Positions 10,614 to 20,743 of a stretch of DNA of 53,659 nt are shown piece by piece (positions within the stretch are counted from its first letter, which is position 1; every line of letters starts with the position of its first letter). The DNA lies in NCBI GenBank assembly GCA_018401495.1, contig JAGYJX010000009.1:1-53659 (forward strand), given 5' to 3'. This DNA is from Rhodospirillaceae bacterium. GTDB taxonomy: Bacteria; Pseudomonadota; Alphaproteobacteria; Thalassobaculales; Thalassobaculaceae. The notes under the pieces are model-generated. The model saw only the letters and a program-made list of their open reading frames with translations, was not told where the DNA came from and ran no database searches. A program made the translations under genes and the position numbers.

Positions 10614-11777
10614 ATGAAGGTCGATGTCTGCATCGTCGGCGGCGGCATCATGGGCCTCGCCACCGCGGTGTTCCTGAAGCGCCTCGATCCCTCCGCCTCG
10701 GTCTGCGTCGTCGAGCCCGACCCGACCTACGAGTTCGCCTCGACGCCGCGCGCCGCGGGCGGGGCGCGGCGGCTGTTCTCCCGGCCCGAGAACATCGAGA
10801 TGTCGAACTACAGCATCGGCTTCCTCACCCGCTTCGCCGAGGAGATGGCGGTCGACGGCGCGGCGCCGGCGATCGACTGGCGCGAGGAGGGCTACCTGTT
10901 CGTGGTGCCGCCGCGGGCGGTCGCCATGCTCGAGGCGAACGCGCGGACGCAGGCGGGCCTCGGCGTCGAGGTCGTGATGATGGACCCGGCCGAGCTGAAG
11001 CGGCGCTACCCGTCGATGCGGGTCGACGATCTCGGCGCCGGGGTGCTGTCGCCGCGCGACGGGTGGTGCGACCCGAGCGGGGTCCTGCAGGGCTTCCGGC
11101 GCAAGGCGCGGTCGCTCGGCGTGGCGTTCGTGGAGGATCGGGTGACCGCCCTCGGCGAGGACGGCGGCGTGGTCCGGCGGGCGCTGCTGCGGGCGGGCGC
11201 CCAGATCGCGGCCGACAGCTTCGTGATCGCGGCCGGGGCCTGGTCGGCGCCGGTCGCGGCCAGCATCGCCATGACGCTGCCGATCGCGCCGATGCGGCGG
11301 TTCGAACACTACTTCACCACTCGCGCGCCGATGGAACGGCTGCCGTTCGTGAAGGACCTCGACCGGTTGGCGTTCCGGCCCGAGGGCGCCGGGTTCACCG
11401 GCACGGTGGTGAACTCCGACGAGCCGCGGGGCGTGAATTTCGAGATCGACCACGGCTACTTCGAGCGCATGGTCTGGCCGGCGCTGGCGCACCGCTTCCC
11501 GGCGTTCGAGGCGACCCGATGCCAGCGCACCTGGGCCGGGCTGTACGAGCAGTGCGACCTGGACGGCAACCCGATCATCGGCAACTGGGCGGAGCGCCAT
11601 CCCAACGTCCACGTGGTCGCCGGGTTCTCCGGGCACGGCATGATGCACGCCCCGGCCGCCGGACGGGCCATCGCCGAGCTGATCGTGCACGGCCGGTTCG
11701 AGAGCATCGACCTCAGCCGCCTCGGCTACGGCCGGGTGCTGCGCGGCGAGCCCTACGCCGAGATCGGGATCCTGTAG
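10614..11777 (+). CDS. FAD-dependent amine/amino-acid oxidase (DAO family)
   Basis: Flavoprotein of 387 aa, closest in layout to sarcosine or N-methyl-amino-acid oxidases. The dinucleotide motif VGGGIMGLATAVFL is at the N-terminus, ending in the acidic residue of VVEPD. A middle substrate-binding domain follows (WREEGYLFVV, MMDPAELKRRYP), and the C-terminal FAD segment is AGFSGHGMMHAPAAG. It lies 16 nt after the dipeptidase stop and closes the operon. Oxidation of a secondary amine or amino acid released by the upstream hydrolases fits the context but is inference. Frame intact. Confidence 0.9.
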   Translation: MKVDVCIVGGGIMGLATAVFLKRLDPSASVCVVEPDPTYEFASTPRAAGGARRLFSRPENIEMSNYSIGFLTRFAEEMAVDGAAPAIDWREEGYLFVVPPRAVAMLEANARTQAGLGVEVVMMDPAELKRRYPSMRVDDLGAGVLSPRDGWCDPSGVLQGFRRKARSLGVAFVEDRVTALGEDGGVVRRALLRAGAQIAADSFVIAAGAWSAPVAASIAMTLPIAPMRRFEHYFTTRAPMERLPFVKDLDRLAFRPEGAGFTGTVVNSDEPRGVNFEIDHGYFERMVWPALAHRFPAFEATRCQRTWAGLYEQCDLDGNPIIGNWAERHPNVHVVAGFSGHGMMHAPAAGRAIAELIVHGRFESIDLSRLGYGRVLRGEPYAEIGIL

Positions 11778-11792
11778 CGAGGTCCAGAACGA

Positions 11793-11825
11793 AACAGGGC
11801 CCGAAGCGATGCTTCGGGCCCTGTT
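11793..11825 (-). terminator. Hairpin terminator after tRNA-Ala
   Basis: A perfect 15-bp stem, 11793-11807 (AACAGGGCCCGAAGC) with 11811-11825, and a 3-nt loop. Read leftward, the stem ends in TTTCGTTCT, a short T-rich tail, just after the tRNA 3' end. It lies between converging transcripts (the oxidase gene from the left, the tRNA from the right), so it may stop both. Confidence 0.8.
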
Positions 11826-11833
11826 CGGTGTTT

Positions 11834-11909
<76 letters not shown>

Positions 11910-12018
11910 GAATTCTGGGTGCCCCGGACCCCCCCGGAGCGCCCGCAGTAGGTAGCGGGTTCGCCCTGGGCGATCAAGGGGTTTGTGGGTCGGAGCGCGA
12001 TGTCGCGCCCCTGCCGGA

Positions 12019-12476
12019 TCAGCGTTGATCCTCGTCCGGCTCGAGCTCGTCCTCGTCGGCGTCGATCGCCGGAATGTCGTCTTCCTCGTCGACATCCACG
12101 TCCACGTCCACGTCGACCACCACCTCGTCCTCGTCGTCGACATCGACGTCGACCGCGGGCAGCCGCTTGGCCGGATCGACGGCCTCTTCCTCGTCGTCCT
12201 CGTCGAGGTCCTCGTCGAGTTCGGCCTCGTCGAGTTCCTCCTCTTCCTCTCTTCCTCCTCGTCTTCGACGTCCTCGACGTCGGCGACGACCTCCTTGCGG
12301 GCCTTCGGCTTGGTGTCGTCGGCCGGCAGCGGCCTGGCGCGCCGGCTCTTCAACACCGCCTCTGAATCGAACGTGGTACCGCAACTCGGGCACACGATCG
12401 GGGTGCGCAGGAAGTCGTAGTAGCGCGCTCCGCAAGACTGGCAGAGACGCTTAATTCCCCATTCCGGCTTGACCAC
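12019..12476 (-). CDS. TIGR02300-family (FYDLN-acid) protein, frameshifted
   Basis: Conserved alphaproteobacterial protein of unknown function. The N-terminal part begins MVKPEWGIKRLCQSCGARYYDF and carries two CxxC pairs (CQSC, CPSC), consistent with a small zinc ribbon. A long acidic tail made mostly of Asp, Glu and Val follows. In the GAG/GAA run at about 12250 one base is missing; restoring it gives an unbroken Glu tract and joins the two parts, for about 152 aa in all. The neighbours tRNA-Ala and aroA are the usual ones. The acidic tail is low-complexity, so the shift may be a polymerase or sequencing slip. Confidence 0.85.
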
Positions 12477-12565
12477 CGTCGCAGCTCCGCGTCTATCGAC
12501 GTTATCGCGCCCGCAGAATCACCCTGAGGGCGGCGTGGCGGCGCAATATCCACGTTCGAGAACCC

Positions 12566-14044
12566 ATGTCAAAGCCTAACTTCCCGGACCGGTCTTCGGA
12601 TCCCTCCGGAAACGCCGCCGGCGCGGCCGTCGGCGGCGGCTCGGGAACCGCCGGGGAGTGGCGCGAACGGGCCTCCCGGCACTTCGTGCGAGGCGACAAC
12701 GCCGCCGCCGCGCGCGCCGCCCGGCGCGGCCTGCTGGCCGACCCGGGGCACGCCGCCCTCACCGCGCTCGAGGCGTTCGCGCGGCAGCGGCTGGCGGATC
12801 TGACGGCCGCCCTCCGCGGTGCCCGCCGGGCGGTCGCGTTGAATCCGGTCCACGCCGGAAGCTGGCGGCTGCGCGGCGCGGTCGCCTACGCGCTCGGCCG
12901 CAGGGCCGAGGCGATCCGATCGGGGCGCCGGGCGGTGCTGCTCGATCCCGGCGATCGCCCGGCCGCCAAGAACGTGTTCGTCGGCGAGCGCGAGCGCGGC
13001 GACTGGGCGCGCGCGGTGAAGGTCGGGCGGTGGATCGGCGTGCTCGCGCCGGAATCCGACGCCGACGCGCTCGATCTGGGGCTGCTGCTGCTGGCGCTCG
13101 GGCGCTGGGCGGAGGGCTGGCCGCGCTACGACCGCCGGCTGCGCGTCGCCGGCGCCCGCCCGCCGCCGGGCCGGCTGCCGCAACCGTACTGGGACGGCGC
13201 CTCGGATCCGGGGCTCGGGCTGGCGGTCTGGTGTGACCAGAACGTCGGCGACGAGATGCAGTTCGCCCAGCTCCTGCCGGAGGCGGCGGCGCGCGTCGGC
13301 CGCGTGGTCCTGGAGTGCGACCCGCGGCTGGTGGCGCTGTTCGCCCGGTCGTTCCCGGGCGTCGAGGTGGTGGCGCGGTCGGAGCCGCCGGATCCCCGCC
13401 TGACGGCGCCAGATGTGCGGGCCCAGATCCCGCAGGGCCATCTGGGCGGCCTCCTGCGGCCGGACTCCGGATCGTTCGCCCGCGGCCCGCGGGCGTGGCT
13501 GGCGGCCGACCCGGGGCGCGCCGAGACCCTGCGCGCGCGCTACCGCCGGCTGGCCGGCGGCCGGCCGGTGATAGGCGTCTCCTGGCGCTCGGCCAACGCC
13601 GCCTTCCAGGGCAAGAACCTGCCGCTCGCCCAGTGGGCGCCGGTGCTGCGGTCGGCCGACGCGCTGTTCCTGTCGGTTCAGTACGGCGAGGTCGCCGCCG
13701 ACCTTGCCGAGGCCGAGGCGGCGACCGGCGTCGCGGTGTTCCGCGACCGCGAGGTCGACGCGCTGGCCGATCTCGACGGGTTCGCCGCGCAGCTGGCGGC
13801 GACCGACCTGGTTATCTCGATCTCCAACTCGACGATCCACCAGGCCTGCGGCCTCGGCCGGCCGGTGTGGGGGCTGCTGCACGTCCGCCCGGACTGGCGC
13901 TGGGGCGTGGCCGGGGCGGACTGCCCCTGGTTTCCGTCGCTTCGGCTGTACCGGCAGACGGATCGCGGTGACTGGGGCCCGGTGCTGGCGGCGGTGGCCG
14001 ATGACCTGCGCCGGCGGCTCGCCGACGGTCCGGGAGCGTGCTAA
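12566..14044 (+). CDS. TPR-repeat protein with glycosyltransferase-9-like C-terminal domain
   Basis: 492 aa. Residues about 30-180 are Ala/Arg-rich helical pairs of tetratricopeptide type (for example GDNAAAARAARRGLLADPG). From about residue 215 it resembles TPR-linked proteins with an ADP-heptosyltransferase-like fold: LAVWCDQNVGDEMQFAQLLP, then VIGVSWRS, and the nucleotide-sugar-type segment DLVISISNSTIHQACGLGRPVWGLL. It may transfer a sugar to a surface glycan or protein, but substrate and partner are not visible. It is transcribed rightward 48 nt before aroA and diverges from the TIGR02300 gene. Not usually part of this conserved neighbourhood. Confidence 0.75.
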   Translation: MSKPNFPDRSSDPSGNAAGAAVGGGSGTAGEWRERASRHFVRGDNAAAARAARRGLLADPGHAALTALEAFARQRLADLTAALRGARRAVALNPVHAGSWRLRGAVAYALGRRAEAIRSGRRAVLLDPGDRPAAKNVFVGERERGDWARAVKVGRWIGVLAPESDADALDLGLLLLALGRWAEGWPRYDRRLRVAGARPPPGRLPQPYWDGASDPGLGLAVWCDQNVGDEMQFAQLLPEAAARVGRVVLECDPRLVALFARSFPGVEVVARSEPPDPRLTAPDVRAQIPQGHLGGLLRPDSGSFARGPRAWLAADPGRAETLRARYRRLAGGRPVIGVSWRSANAAFQGKNLPLAQWAPVLRSADALFLSVQYGEVAADLAEAEAATGVAVFRDREVDALADLDGFAAQLAATDLVISISNSTIHQACGLGRPVWGLLHVRPDWRWGVAGADCPWFPSLRLYRQTDRGDWGPVLAAVADDLRRRLADGPGAC

Positions 14045-14092
14045 GACGCCGCGGTTTCAGCGTGCGCCGACCCTGAGTCCCAGGAGGAACCG

Positions 14093-15433
14093 ATGCCGAT
14101 CCCGCTGCTGTCCCGCCGCGCGCGCCCGCTCTCGGGCACGATCCGGGTTCCGGGCGACAAGTCGATCTCGCACCGCGCGCTGATCTTCGGCGGCCTGGCG
14201 GTCGGGGAGACCACGGTCGAGGGGCTGCTGGAGGGCGAGGACGTGCTGGCCACCGCCGCGGCGATGCGCGCCTTCGGCTGCTCGCTCGAGCGCGGCGGCG
14301 ACGCCGTCTGGCGGGTCCACGGTCGCGGCGTCTCCGGCCTCGACGAGCCGGCCGACGTGATCGATTGCGGCAACGCCGGCACCGGCGCCCGGCTGCTGAT
14401 GGGGGTGGCGGCGCAGCAGCCGGTGACGACCTTCTTCACCGGCGACGCCTCGCTGCGCCGCCGGCCGATGGGGCGGGTGATGGCACCGCTGTCGCGGATG
14501 GGCGTGCGGTTCGCCACCCGCGAGGGCGGCCGGCTGCCGGGCGCGGTGATCGGCCCGGAACTCCTGCTGGCCATCGAGTACACGCTTCCGGTCGCCTCGG
14601 CCCAGGTCAAGTCGGCGGTGCTGCTGGCTGGCCTCGCCGCCGCCGGCGAGACCACCGTGGTCGAGCCGAAGCCGACCCGCGACCACACCGAGACCATGCT
14701 TCGGCACTTCGGCGCGGAGGTCCGGGTCGAGGCCGCCGACGGTGGTGGGCGCAGGGTCACGCTGGTCGGCCAGCCGGAGCTGACCGGACGCCGGGTGGTG
14801 GTTCCGGCCGACCCGTCGTCGGCGGCGTTCCCGGCGGTCGCGGCCCTGCTGGTCGAGGGCTCGGAGATCACCCTGCCGGGGGTCGGCACCAACCCGCTGC
14901 GCTTCGGGCTGTTCGAGACCCTGCGGGAGATGGGGGCGGACATCACGCTGGCGAACCCGCGGGTCGAGGCCGGCGAGCCGGTCGCCGACCTGATCGTGCG
15001 CGCCGGACCGTTGAAGGCCGTCGAGGTGCCGCCGGAGCGCGCGCCGTCGATGATCGACGAGTTCCCGATCCTGGCGGTGGCGGCGGCGATGGCCGAGGGC
15101 ACGACGGTGATGCGCGGCCTCGAGGAGCTGCGGGTCAAGGAGAGCGACCGGCTCGGCGCCATGGCGCGCGGCCTCGCCGCCGCCGGCGTCCGGGTCGAGG
15201 TCGTGGGCGACGACCTGATCGTCCACGGCGGCGGCGGGGTCGCCGGCGGCGTCACCATCGGCGTCGATCTCGACCACCGCATCGCCATGGCGTTCCTGGT
15301 GCTGGGGATGGTTTCGGACGAGCCGATGGCGATCGACGACGCGGCCGCCATCGCCACCTCCTTCCCGGGCTTCCCCGAACTGATGAACGCGGCCGGCGCC
15401 GCGATCGCCCCGGCGGCCGAGGCCGCGGCGTGA
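14093..15433 (+). CDS. aroA: 3-phosphoshikimate 1-carboxyvinyltransferase (EPSP synthase)
   Basis: Sixth step of the shikimate pathway: phosphoenolpyruvate plus shikimate-3-phosphate to EPSP. 446 aa, usual size. Conserved motifs are [13 protein letters not shown] near residue 20, NAGTGARLL (about residue 95), the second-domain [12 protein letters not shown] with the catalytic aspartate, and [13 protein letters not shown]. The ATG follows a strong AGGAGGAA ribosome-binding sequence. The stop overlaps the cmk GTG start (GTGA). The alanine at NAGTGA places it nearer the class II enzymes common in alphaproteobacteria; class assignment is tentative. Confidence 0.97.
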   Translation: MPIPLLSRRARPLSGTIRVPGDKSISHRALIFGGLAVGETTVEGLLEGEDVLATAAAMRAFGCSLERGGDAVWRVHGRGVSGLDEPADVIDCGNAGTGARLLMGVAAQQPVTTFFTGDASLRRRPMGRVMAPLSRMGVRFATREGGRLPGAVIGPELLLAIEYTLPVASAQVKSAVLLAGLAAAGETTVVEPKPTRDHTETMLRHFGAEVRVEAADGGGRRVTLVGQPELTGRRVVVPADPSSAAFPAVAALLVEGSEITLPGVGTNPLRFGLFETLREMGADITLANPRVEAGEPVADLIVRAGPLKAVEVPPERAPSMIDEFPILAVAAAMAEGTTVMRGLEELRVKESDRLGAMARGLAAAGVRVEVVGDDLIVHGGGGVAGGVTIGVDLDHRIAMAFLVLGMVSDEPMAIDDAAAIATSFPGFPELMNAAGAAIAPAAEAAA

Positions 15434-16050
15434 TCATCGCCATCGACGGACCGGCCGGGGCCGGCAAGGGCACGCTCGCCCGGGCGCTCGCCGACCGGCT
15501 CGGCCTTCGCCACCTCGACACCGGCGGGCTGTACCGCGCCACCGCGCTGCAGATCCTGAGAGCCGGCGGCGACCCGGCCGATCCCGAGGTCGCCGAGCGG
15601 GCGGCGCGGTCGCTCGACGAGAGCCTCCTCGACGCGCCGGACCTCCGGCGCCCGGAGGTCGGGACCGCGGCCTCGGTGGTGGCGGCGATCCCCGGGGTTC
15701 GGCAGGCGCTGCTGGACTTCCAGCGCGACTTCGCGCGGACCCCGCCGGGGGTGGTGGTGGACGGCCGCGACATCGGCACGGTGGTGCTGCCGGAGGCGCC
15801 GGTGAAGCTCTACGTCACCGCCTCGGCGGCGGAGCGCGCGCGGCGTCGTCACGAGGAGTTGCTCGCGCGCGGCGAGACCAGTATATACGAGCGCGTTCGC
15901 GCCGAGATCGAGGCGCGGGACGCGCGTGACGCGGGACGGGCCGTGGCGCCGATGCGCCAGGCCGACGACGCGGTGGAGATCGACACGACCGATCTTGCCC
16001 CGGAGCAGGTCCTGGCACGCGCGCTCGCGGTGATCGACGCCAGGACGTGA
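15430..16050 (+). CDS. cmk: Cytidylate kinase
   Basis: Phosphorylates CMP and dCMP with ATP. 206 aa. P-loop [10 protein letters not shown] at about residues 6-15, the CMP-binding region [11 protein letters not shown], the arginine-rich [11 protein letters not shown], and the lid [21 protein letters not shown] start coupled to the aroA stop. The order aroA-cmk-rpsA is conserved among proteobacteria. A 193-nt leader separates it from rpsA. Confidence 0.96.
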   Translation: MIIAIDGPAGAGKGTLARALADRLGLRHLDTGGLYRATALQILRAGGDPADPEVAERAARSLDESLLDAPDLRRPEVGTAASVVAAIPGVRQALLDFQRDFARTPPGVVVDGRDIGTVVLPEAPVKLYVTASAAERARRRHEELLARGETSIYERVRAEIEARDARDAGRAVAPMRQADDAVEIDTTDLAPEQVLARALAVIDART

Positions 16051-16200
16051 CTGCCTGCCGACCGTGCATGGTGCCCGGCCGGTAACCCAACCACCAACCC
16101 GGCGGCCGCGGATTTCGGTCGACGCCCGGGACGGAGACCCCGGGCCGCCCGAGTCAGGATCGGGCCCACAGCGATCCCAGTTCGAGCCGCCGTTGCGATG

Positions 16201-16240
16201 GACGCGCCCCGAAAAGGGCGTCCGTGCGCTTTCAGGAGAG
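16201..16240 (+). promoter_or_regulatory. rpsA leader: possible hairpin and ribosome-binding site
   Basis: In the 193-nt gap before rpsA, bases 16200-16223 can form a short GC hairpin (GACG and CCC pairing with GGG and CGTC around GAAAA, with a 2-nt bulge), followed by the ribosome-binding sequence AGGAGAG at 16234-16240. Ribosomal protein S1 represses its own translation in E. coli through its leader; whether this stem does so here is inference. Confidence 0.3.
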
Positions 16241-16243
16241 TTT

Positions 16244-17947
16244 ATGGCTAAAGCCGCGTTATCCGAAGACTTCGAGGCTCTCCTCGAAGAGTCGTTCGGC
16301 CAGGTGACCTCGATCGAGGGCAGCGTGGTCAAGGGCGTCATCATCAGCATCGAGAACGACCACGCCCTGATCGACGTCGGCCTCAAGTCCGAGGGCCGGG
16401 TCGCGATCAAGGAGTTCGCCGCTCCCGGTCAGAAGACCGAGTTGAAGCCCGGCGACATCGTCGAGGTCTATGTCGAGCGCCTCGAGGACCGCAACGGCGA
16501 GGCGATGCTGAGCCGCGACAAGGCCCGCCGCGAGGAGGCCTGGGCGCAGCTCGAAGGCGCCTTCAACGGCAACGAGCGCGTCACCGGCATCATCTTCAGC
16601 CGGGTCAAGGGCGGCTTCACGGTCGACCTGTCCGGCGCCGTGGCGTTCCTGCCGGGCTCGCAGGTCGACATCCGTCCGGTGCGCGACATCGGCCCGCTGC
16701 TGGGCACCCCGCAGCCCTTCCAGATCCTCAAGATGGACCGCCGCCGCGGCAACATCGTGGTGTCGCGCCGCGCCGTCCTCGAGGAGAGCCGCGCGGAGGC
16801 CCGCTCCGAGCTGGTCGCCTCGCTGAAGGAGGGCATGATCCTCTCGGGCGTGGTCAAGAACATCACCGACTACGGCGCGTTCGTGGACCTCGGCGGCGTC
16901 GACGGCCTGCTGCACGTCACCGACATCGCCTGGCGTCGCATCAACCACCCGACCGAGGCCCTGCAGATCGGCCAGACGGTGAAGGTGCAGGTCATCCGCT
17001 TCAACTCGGAGACCCAGCGCATCTCGCTCGGCATGAAGCAGCTCGAGGCCGATCCGTGGGAAGGCGTCGAGGTCAAGTACCCGGTCGGCACCAAGTTCAC
17101 CGGCCGCGTGACCAACATCACCGACTACGGCGCCTTCGTGGAGCTGGAGCCCGGGATCGAGGGCCTGGTGCACGTCTCGGAGATGAGCTGGACCAAGAAG
17201 AACGTCCATCCGGGCAAGATCGTCTCCACCTCCCAGGAGGTCGAGGTGATGATCCTGGACGTCGATCCGAACAAGCGTCGGATCTCGCTCGGCCTCAAGC
17301 AGTGCCTGGGCAATCCGTGGGACGAGTTCCTGGAGAAGTTCCCGACCGGCACCGAGATCGAGGGCGAGGTCAAGAACATCACCGAGTTCGGCCTGTTCGT
17401 CGGCCTGCCCGGCGAGATCGACGGCATGGTGCACCTGTCCGACATCGACTGGGAGACCCCGGGCGAAGAGGCCATTCAGACCTTCAAGAAGGGCGACATG
17501 GTCCGCACCAAGGTGCTGGACGTGGACACCGAGAAGGAGCGGATCTCGCTCGGCATCAAGCAGCTGACCAGCGATCCGTTCACCTCGGGCACCGCCGGCC
17601 TCAAGAAGGGCGGCGTGGTGACCTGCACCGTCACGCAGATCACCGAGGGCGGCATCGAGGTCCAGCTGAGCGACGGCATGACCGGCTTCATCCGCAAGTC
17701 CGACCTGTCTCGCGACCGGTCGGAGCAGCGGCCGGAGCGGTTCGCGGTCGGTGAGAAGGTGGACGCCAAGGTCACCAACATCGACAGCAAGACCCGCAAG
17801 GTCGCGCTCTCCATCAAGGCCCGCGAGGTTGCCGAGGAGAAGCAGGCGATGGCCGAGTACGGCTCGTCCGACAGCGGTGCCAGCCTGGGCGACATCCTGG
17901 GTGCGGCGCTCCGCCAGCGCGAAGAGCAGGGCCGCCAGAACGACTGA
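16244..17947 (+). CDS. rpsA: 30S ribosomal protein S1
   Basis: mRNA-binding ribosomal protein, 567 aa, with six S1 (OB-fold) repeats as in other Gram-negative bacteria. Recurrent signatures include [16 protein letters not shown] (first), [19 protein letters not shown] (second), [22 protein letters not shown] (third), [23 protein letters not shown] (fourth), [23 protein letters not shown] (fifth) and [17 protein letters not shown] (sixth). The ATG at 16244 is chosen for its ribosome-binding site and the standard N-terminus [19 protein letters not shown] terminator hairpin follows 23 nt after the stop. Frame intact. Confidence 0.98.
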   Translation: MAKAALSEDFEALLEESFGQVTSIEGSVVKGVIISIENDHALIDVGLKSEGRVAIKEFAAPGQKTELKPGDIVEVYVERLEDRNGEAMLSRDKARREEAWAQLEGAFNGNERVTGIIFSRVKGGFTVDLSGAVAFLPGSQVDIRPVRDIGPLLGTPQPFQILKMDRRRGNIVVSRRAVLEESRAEARSELVASLKEGMILSGVVKNITDYGAFVDLGGVDGLLHVTDIAWRRINHPTEALQIGQTVKVQVIRFNSETQRISLGMKQLEADPWEGVEVKYPVGTKFTGRVTNITDYGAFVELEPGIEGLVHVSEMSWTKKNVHPGKIVSTSQEVEVMILDVDPNKRRISLGLKQCLGNPWDEFLEKFPTGTEIEGEVKNITEFGLFVGLPGEIDGMVHLSDIDWETPGEEAIQTFKKGDMVRTKVLDVDTEKERISLGIKQLTSDPFTSGTAGLKKGGVVTCTVTQITEGGIEVQLSDGMTGFIRKSDLSRDRSEQRPERFAVGEKVDAKVTNIDSKTRKVALSIKAREVAEEKQAMAEYGSSDSGASLGDILGAALRQREEQGRQND

Positions 17948-17970
17948 TTTCGGTCGGTCGCGGACATCGG

Positions 17971-18000
17971 AGGGCCGTCCACCGCGAGGTGGGCGGCCCT
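17971..18000 (+). terminator. Rho-independent terminator of rpsA
   Basis: A 13-bp stem, AGGGCCGTCCACC (17971-17983) with 17988-18000, includes one G-T wobble and a 4-nt loop GCGA. It is followed by TTTCCGTT. Located 23 nt downstream of the rpsA stop. Confidence 0.85.
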
Positions 18001-18164
18001 TTCCGTTAGGGGTTTGCCGACCCTCTGGAAAAACGGTGCTATTAGAGATACTTACGCTTGACGTGTCGAATTGCCGCTGGCAATCTCGGATGTGGGGGGC
18101 GGAATGTGCGCCTGCGACAAAGCGCCGGCCGCTTCGCGACTGGGCATCGCGGAGGTTCGCGATC

Positions 18165-18446
18165 ATGACGAAATCTGAATTGATCGCGCGGCTGGCGGAA
18201 GCCAACCCACACCTGTTTCAGCGCGACGTCGAGCGGATCGTCTCGACGATCTTCGACGAGATATCGAACGCCCTGGCGCGCGGCGACCGGGTCGAGCTGC
18301 GCGGCTTCGGCGCGTTCTCGGTCAAGAAGCGGGAGTCCCGGGTCGGCCGCAACCCCCGAACCGGCGAGGCGGTGAAGGTCGACTCGAAGTTCGTGCCGTT
18401 CTTCAAGACCGGCAAGCTGCTGCGCGACAAGCTGAACACCAACTGA
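18165..18446 (+). CDS. ihfB: Integration host factor subunit beta
   Basis: DNA-bending nucleoid protein, 93 aa, the beta half of the IHF heterodimer. It starts [17 protein letters not shown], and has the HU/IHF signature [28 protein letters not shown], whose beta-arm contains the intercalating proline of RNPRTG. The ATG follows GGAGGT (18151-18156). It has its own transcription unit after the rpsA terminator; a weak promoter-like pair is TTGACG at 18058-18063 and CAATCT at 18081-18086 with 17-nt spacing. Its position after rpsA is conserved. Confidence 0.96.
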   Translation: MTKSELIARLAEANPHLFQRDVERIVSTIFDEISNALARGDRVELRGFGAFSVKKRESRVGRNPRTGEAVKVDSKFVPFFKTGKLLRDKLNTN

Positions 18447-18464
18447 TCCGGCGCCCGTCGGCGG

Positions 18465-19974
18465 TCACCGGCCGGCGGCGTCGATCGCTTCGCGCACCAC
18501 CCGCGCGGCCCAGTTGGCGCGCGCCCGCGGCAGCGACGCGAACCCCACCAGCAACCCGTTGCGGCGCGCGGCACCGCGGTAGAATCCGGACAGCGATGCC
18601 GGCGACACCCCGCGCAGCCGCGCCGCCTCGACCACCGCGACGTCGCCCGGACCGCCCTCGAGGTCGAGCGTCAGGTTGATGCCGGTCTCCGGCCGCTCGA
18701 CCCGTGCCCGGTCGCCGAGCGCGCCTTCCAGGGCGTCGGCCAGCGCGTCGCGGCGTTCGCGGTACAGCGTCCGCATCCGCCTGAGGTGCCCGGCCATGTG
18801 GCCGTCGTCCAGGAACCGGGCCAGGATCACCTGGGCGTCCAGCGCCGGCTGCCGGTCGAAATGCCCGCGCAGCCGCACCAGCGGCCCGGCCAGCGGCGAC
18901 GGCGCCACGATGAAGCCGATCCGCAGCGCCGGCGCCAACGCTTTCGACACCGTGCCGACGTAGAGGACCTTGCCGGCGCCGTCGAGCGCCTTCAGCGGCG
19001 GCACCGGCCGGCCGCTGTAGCGGAACTCGCCGTCGTAGTCGTCCTCCAGGATCCACGGCCCGCCGTCATCGGTCGCGGCGGCGCCGGCCCAGTCGACCAG
19101 CGCCCGCCGGCGGGCCAGCGACAGCGTGACCCCGAGCGGAAACTGGTGGGTCGGGGTGACGGTGACCAGCCTGGCGTCCGGCGCCAGCCGCCGGGCCGCC
19201 GCCACGTCCAGGCCCTCGCCGTCGACCGTGACCGGCACCAGCCGGGCGCCGGTCGCCGCCATCGGGCCGCGCAGCCCCGGGTAGCAGGGCTCCTCCAGTA
19301 CCGCGGCGTCGCCGGGGTCGAGCAGCGCGCGCGACACCAGATCGATGGCCTGCTGGGCGCCGGAGGTGACGATGACGGAATCGGGATCGAGCGACAGGCC
19401 GCGGAACGCCCCGAGATAGCGGGCCAGCGCCTGGCGCAGCAGCGGGTGGCCGGCCGGGTCGCCGTAGCCGAAATCGGTGGCCGGGGTCTCGCGCCAGAAC
19501 CGGCCGGCCAGCCGCGCCCACACCCGGCCGGGAAACGCGTCGAGGCCGGGCCGGCCGGGCTGCAGCGGCTCCGGGATGGCGCCGGCGCCGGCGCCGGCCA
19601 GGCCGACCCGCTCGGCGAGCATGATCCGGGCGGCCGCCGCCAGCCGCACCGGCGGCGCCGCCACCGGCGCCGACCGCGCGCGTGTCCGGCAGGCTCGGGG
19701 TCAGGTCGGGCAGGTCGCGGGCGACCCGGGTGCCGCCGCCGCGCCGGCCCTCGACGTAGCCCTCGGCCGCCAGCCGCTCATAGGCGAGGCTGACGGTGTT
19801 GCGGGCGACGGTCATCTGCTCGGCCAGGCTGCGGGTCGAGGGCAGCCGCGCGCCGGGGCCGAGGCGGCCGTCGGCGATCGCGCGGCGGAAGAACGCGGCG
19901 ATCTGCTCCTGCATCGGCGTGGTCTCGGCGCGATCGACCTGGAACACGCTCCAGACCGGCAAGGCGTCCGCCAT
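18465..19974 (-). CDS. MocR-type regulator (GntR helix-turn-helix plus aminotransferase domain), frameshifted
   Basis: PLP-dependent transcription regulator of about 502 aa. The N-terminal winged helix has AAFFRRAIADGRLGPGARLPSTRSLAEQM and TVARNTVSLAYERLAAEGYVE. An extra base at about 19683, in a CGCGCG stretch, interrupts the linker after LTPSLPD. The downstream part is a class I aminotransferase-like domain with YGDPAGHPLLRQALARYL, SGAQQAIDLV, EDDYDGEFRY and the PLP lysine in GTVSKALAP. Starts at 19986 or 20010 are also possible. It diverges from the PaiB-like gene, the usual arrangement for a MocR protein and its target. Confidence 0.87.
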
Positions 19975-20073
19975 TCTTGGCCCCATGTGCGAATCGACTT
20001 TGGCGCTCATGATACGACCAAGCAGGGCGTAAGCGAACCCGTCTCTCGCCGCTGCCGCCCCACGGAGCCGACC

Positions 20074-20724
20074 ATGTATGTTCCCCCGCATTTCCGCAGC
20101 GACGACCGCGCCGTCGCGCTCGAGCTGATGCGCAGCCACCCGTTCGCGGTGCTGGTCGCGGCCAACGGGCCGGGCGAGGTCGAGATCAGCCACCTGCCGA
20201 TCCTGGTGGCCGAGGATTGCGGGTCGCTGGTGCTGCGCGGCCACGTTGCCAAGGCCAACCCGATGGCGCGGCTGATCGAGGGATCGTGCGAGGCGGCGCC
20301 GGTGCGGGCGACGGTGGTGTTCTCGGGGCCGCAGGCCTATGTGTCGCCGGACTGGTACGAGACCGAGAACCAGGTCCCGACCTGGAACTATCTGGCGGTG
20401 CACGCCGGCGGCATCCTGGCGCCGGTGGCCGACGGCCCGGCGGTGGACGCGGTGCTGGCCGACCTGTCGGCCGCGCACGAGGCCGAACTCGCCCCGAAGC
20501 GGCCGTGGACCATGGCCAAGATGGTGCCGGGCACGGTCGAGCGGATGCGCAAGGGCATCACCGCGTTCACGCTCGCCGTCGACCGCCTGGAGACCAAGGC
20601 CAAGCTGTCGCAGAACAAGCGCGCGCCGGATCTGGGCGGCGTGGTGGCGGCGCTCGACGCGCTCGGCCGGCCGGACGCCGATGGCAACCGCGGCGTGGAT
20701 GCGGCGGATGGCACCCTGAACTGA
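20074..20724 (+). CDS. FMN-binding PaiB-family protein (negative transcriptional regulator)
   Basis: 216 aa. It opens MYVPPHFRSDDRAVALELM, the PaiB N-terminal signature, and continues with a split-barrel FMN-binding domain: HPFAVLVA, ISHLPIL, GHVAKANP, VVFSGPQAYVSPDWY and VPTWNYLAVHAGG. The C-terminal KMVPGTVERMRKGITAFTL and KLSQNKR are also family-typical. PaiB proteins were described as repressors of sporulation and protease genes in Bacillus, but many members probably act in pyridoxal or flavin chemistry. The divergent MocR-type regulator next door likely controls it. Confidence 0.9.
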   Translation: MYVPPHFRSDDRAVALELMRSHPFAVLVAANGPGEVEISHLPILVAEDCGSLVLRGHVAKANPMARLIEGSCEAAPVRATVVFSGPQAYVSPDWYETENQVPTWNYLAVHAGGILAPVADGPAVDAVLADLSAAHEAELAPKRPWTMAKMVPGTVERMRKGITAFTLAVDRLETKAKLSQNKRAPDLGGVVAALDALGRPDADGNRGVDAADGTLN

Positions 20725-20743
20725 CCGGCCGCAGAGAGACGCC

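Noticed and set aside
12030..12260. GAC/GTC-rich tract that first suggested a simple-sequence repeat
   Set aside because: It encodes the acidic tail of the TIGR02300 protein, an expected feature of that family.
16259..18205. 648-codon frame antisense to rpsA
   Set aside because: Asp/His/Leu-rich mirror of S1 codon usage; rpsA is certain.
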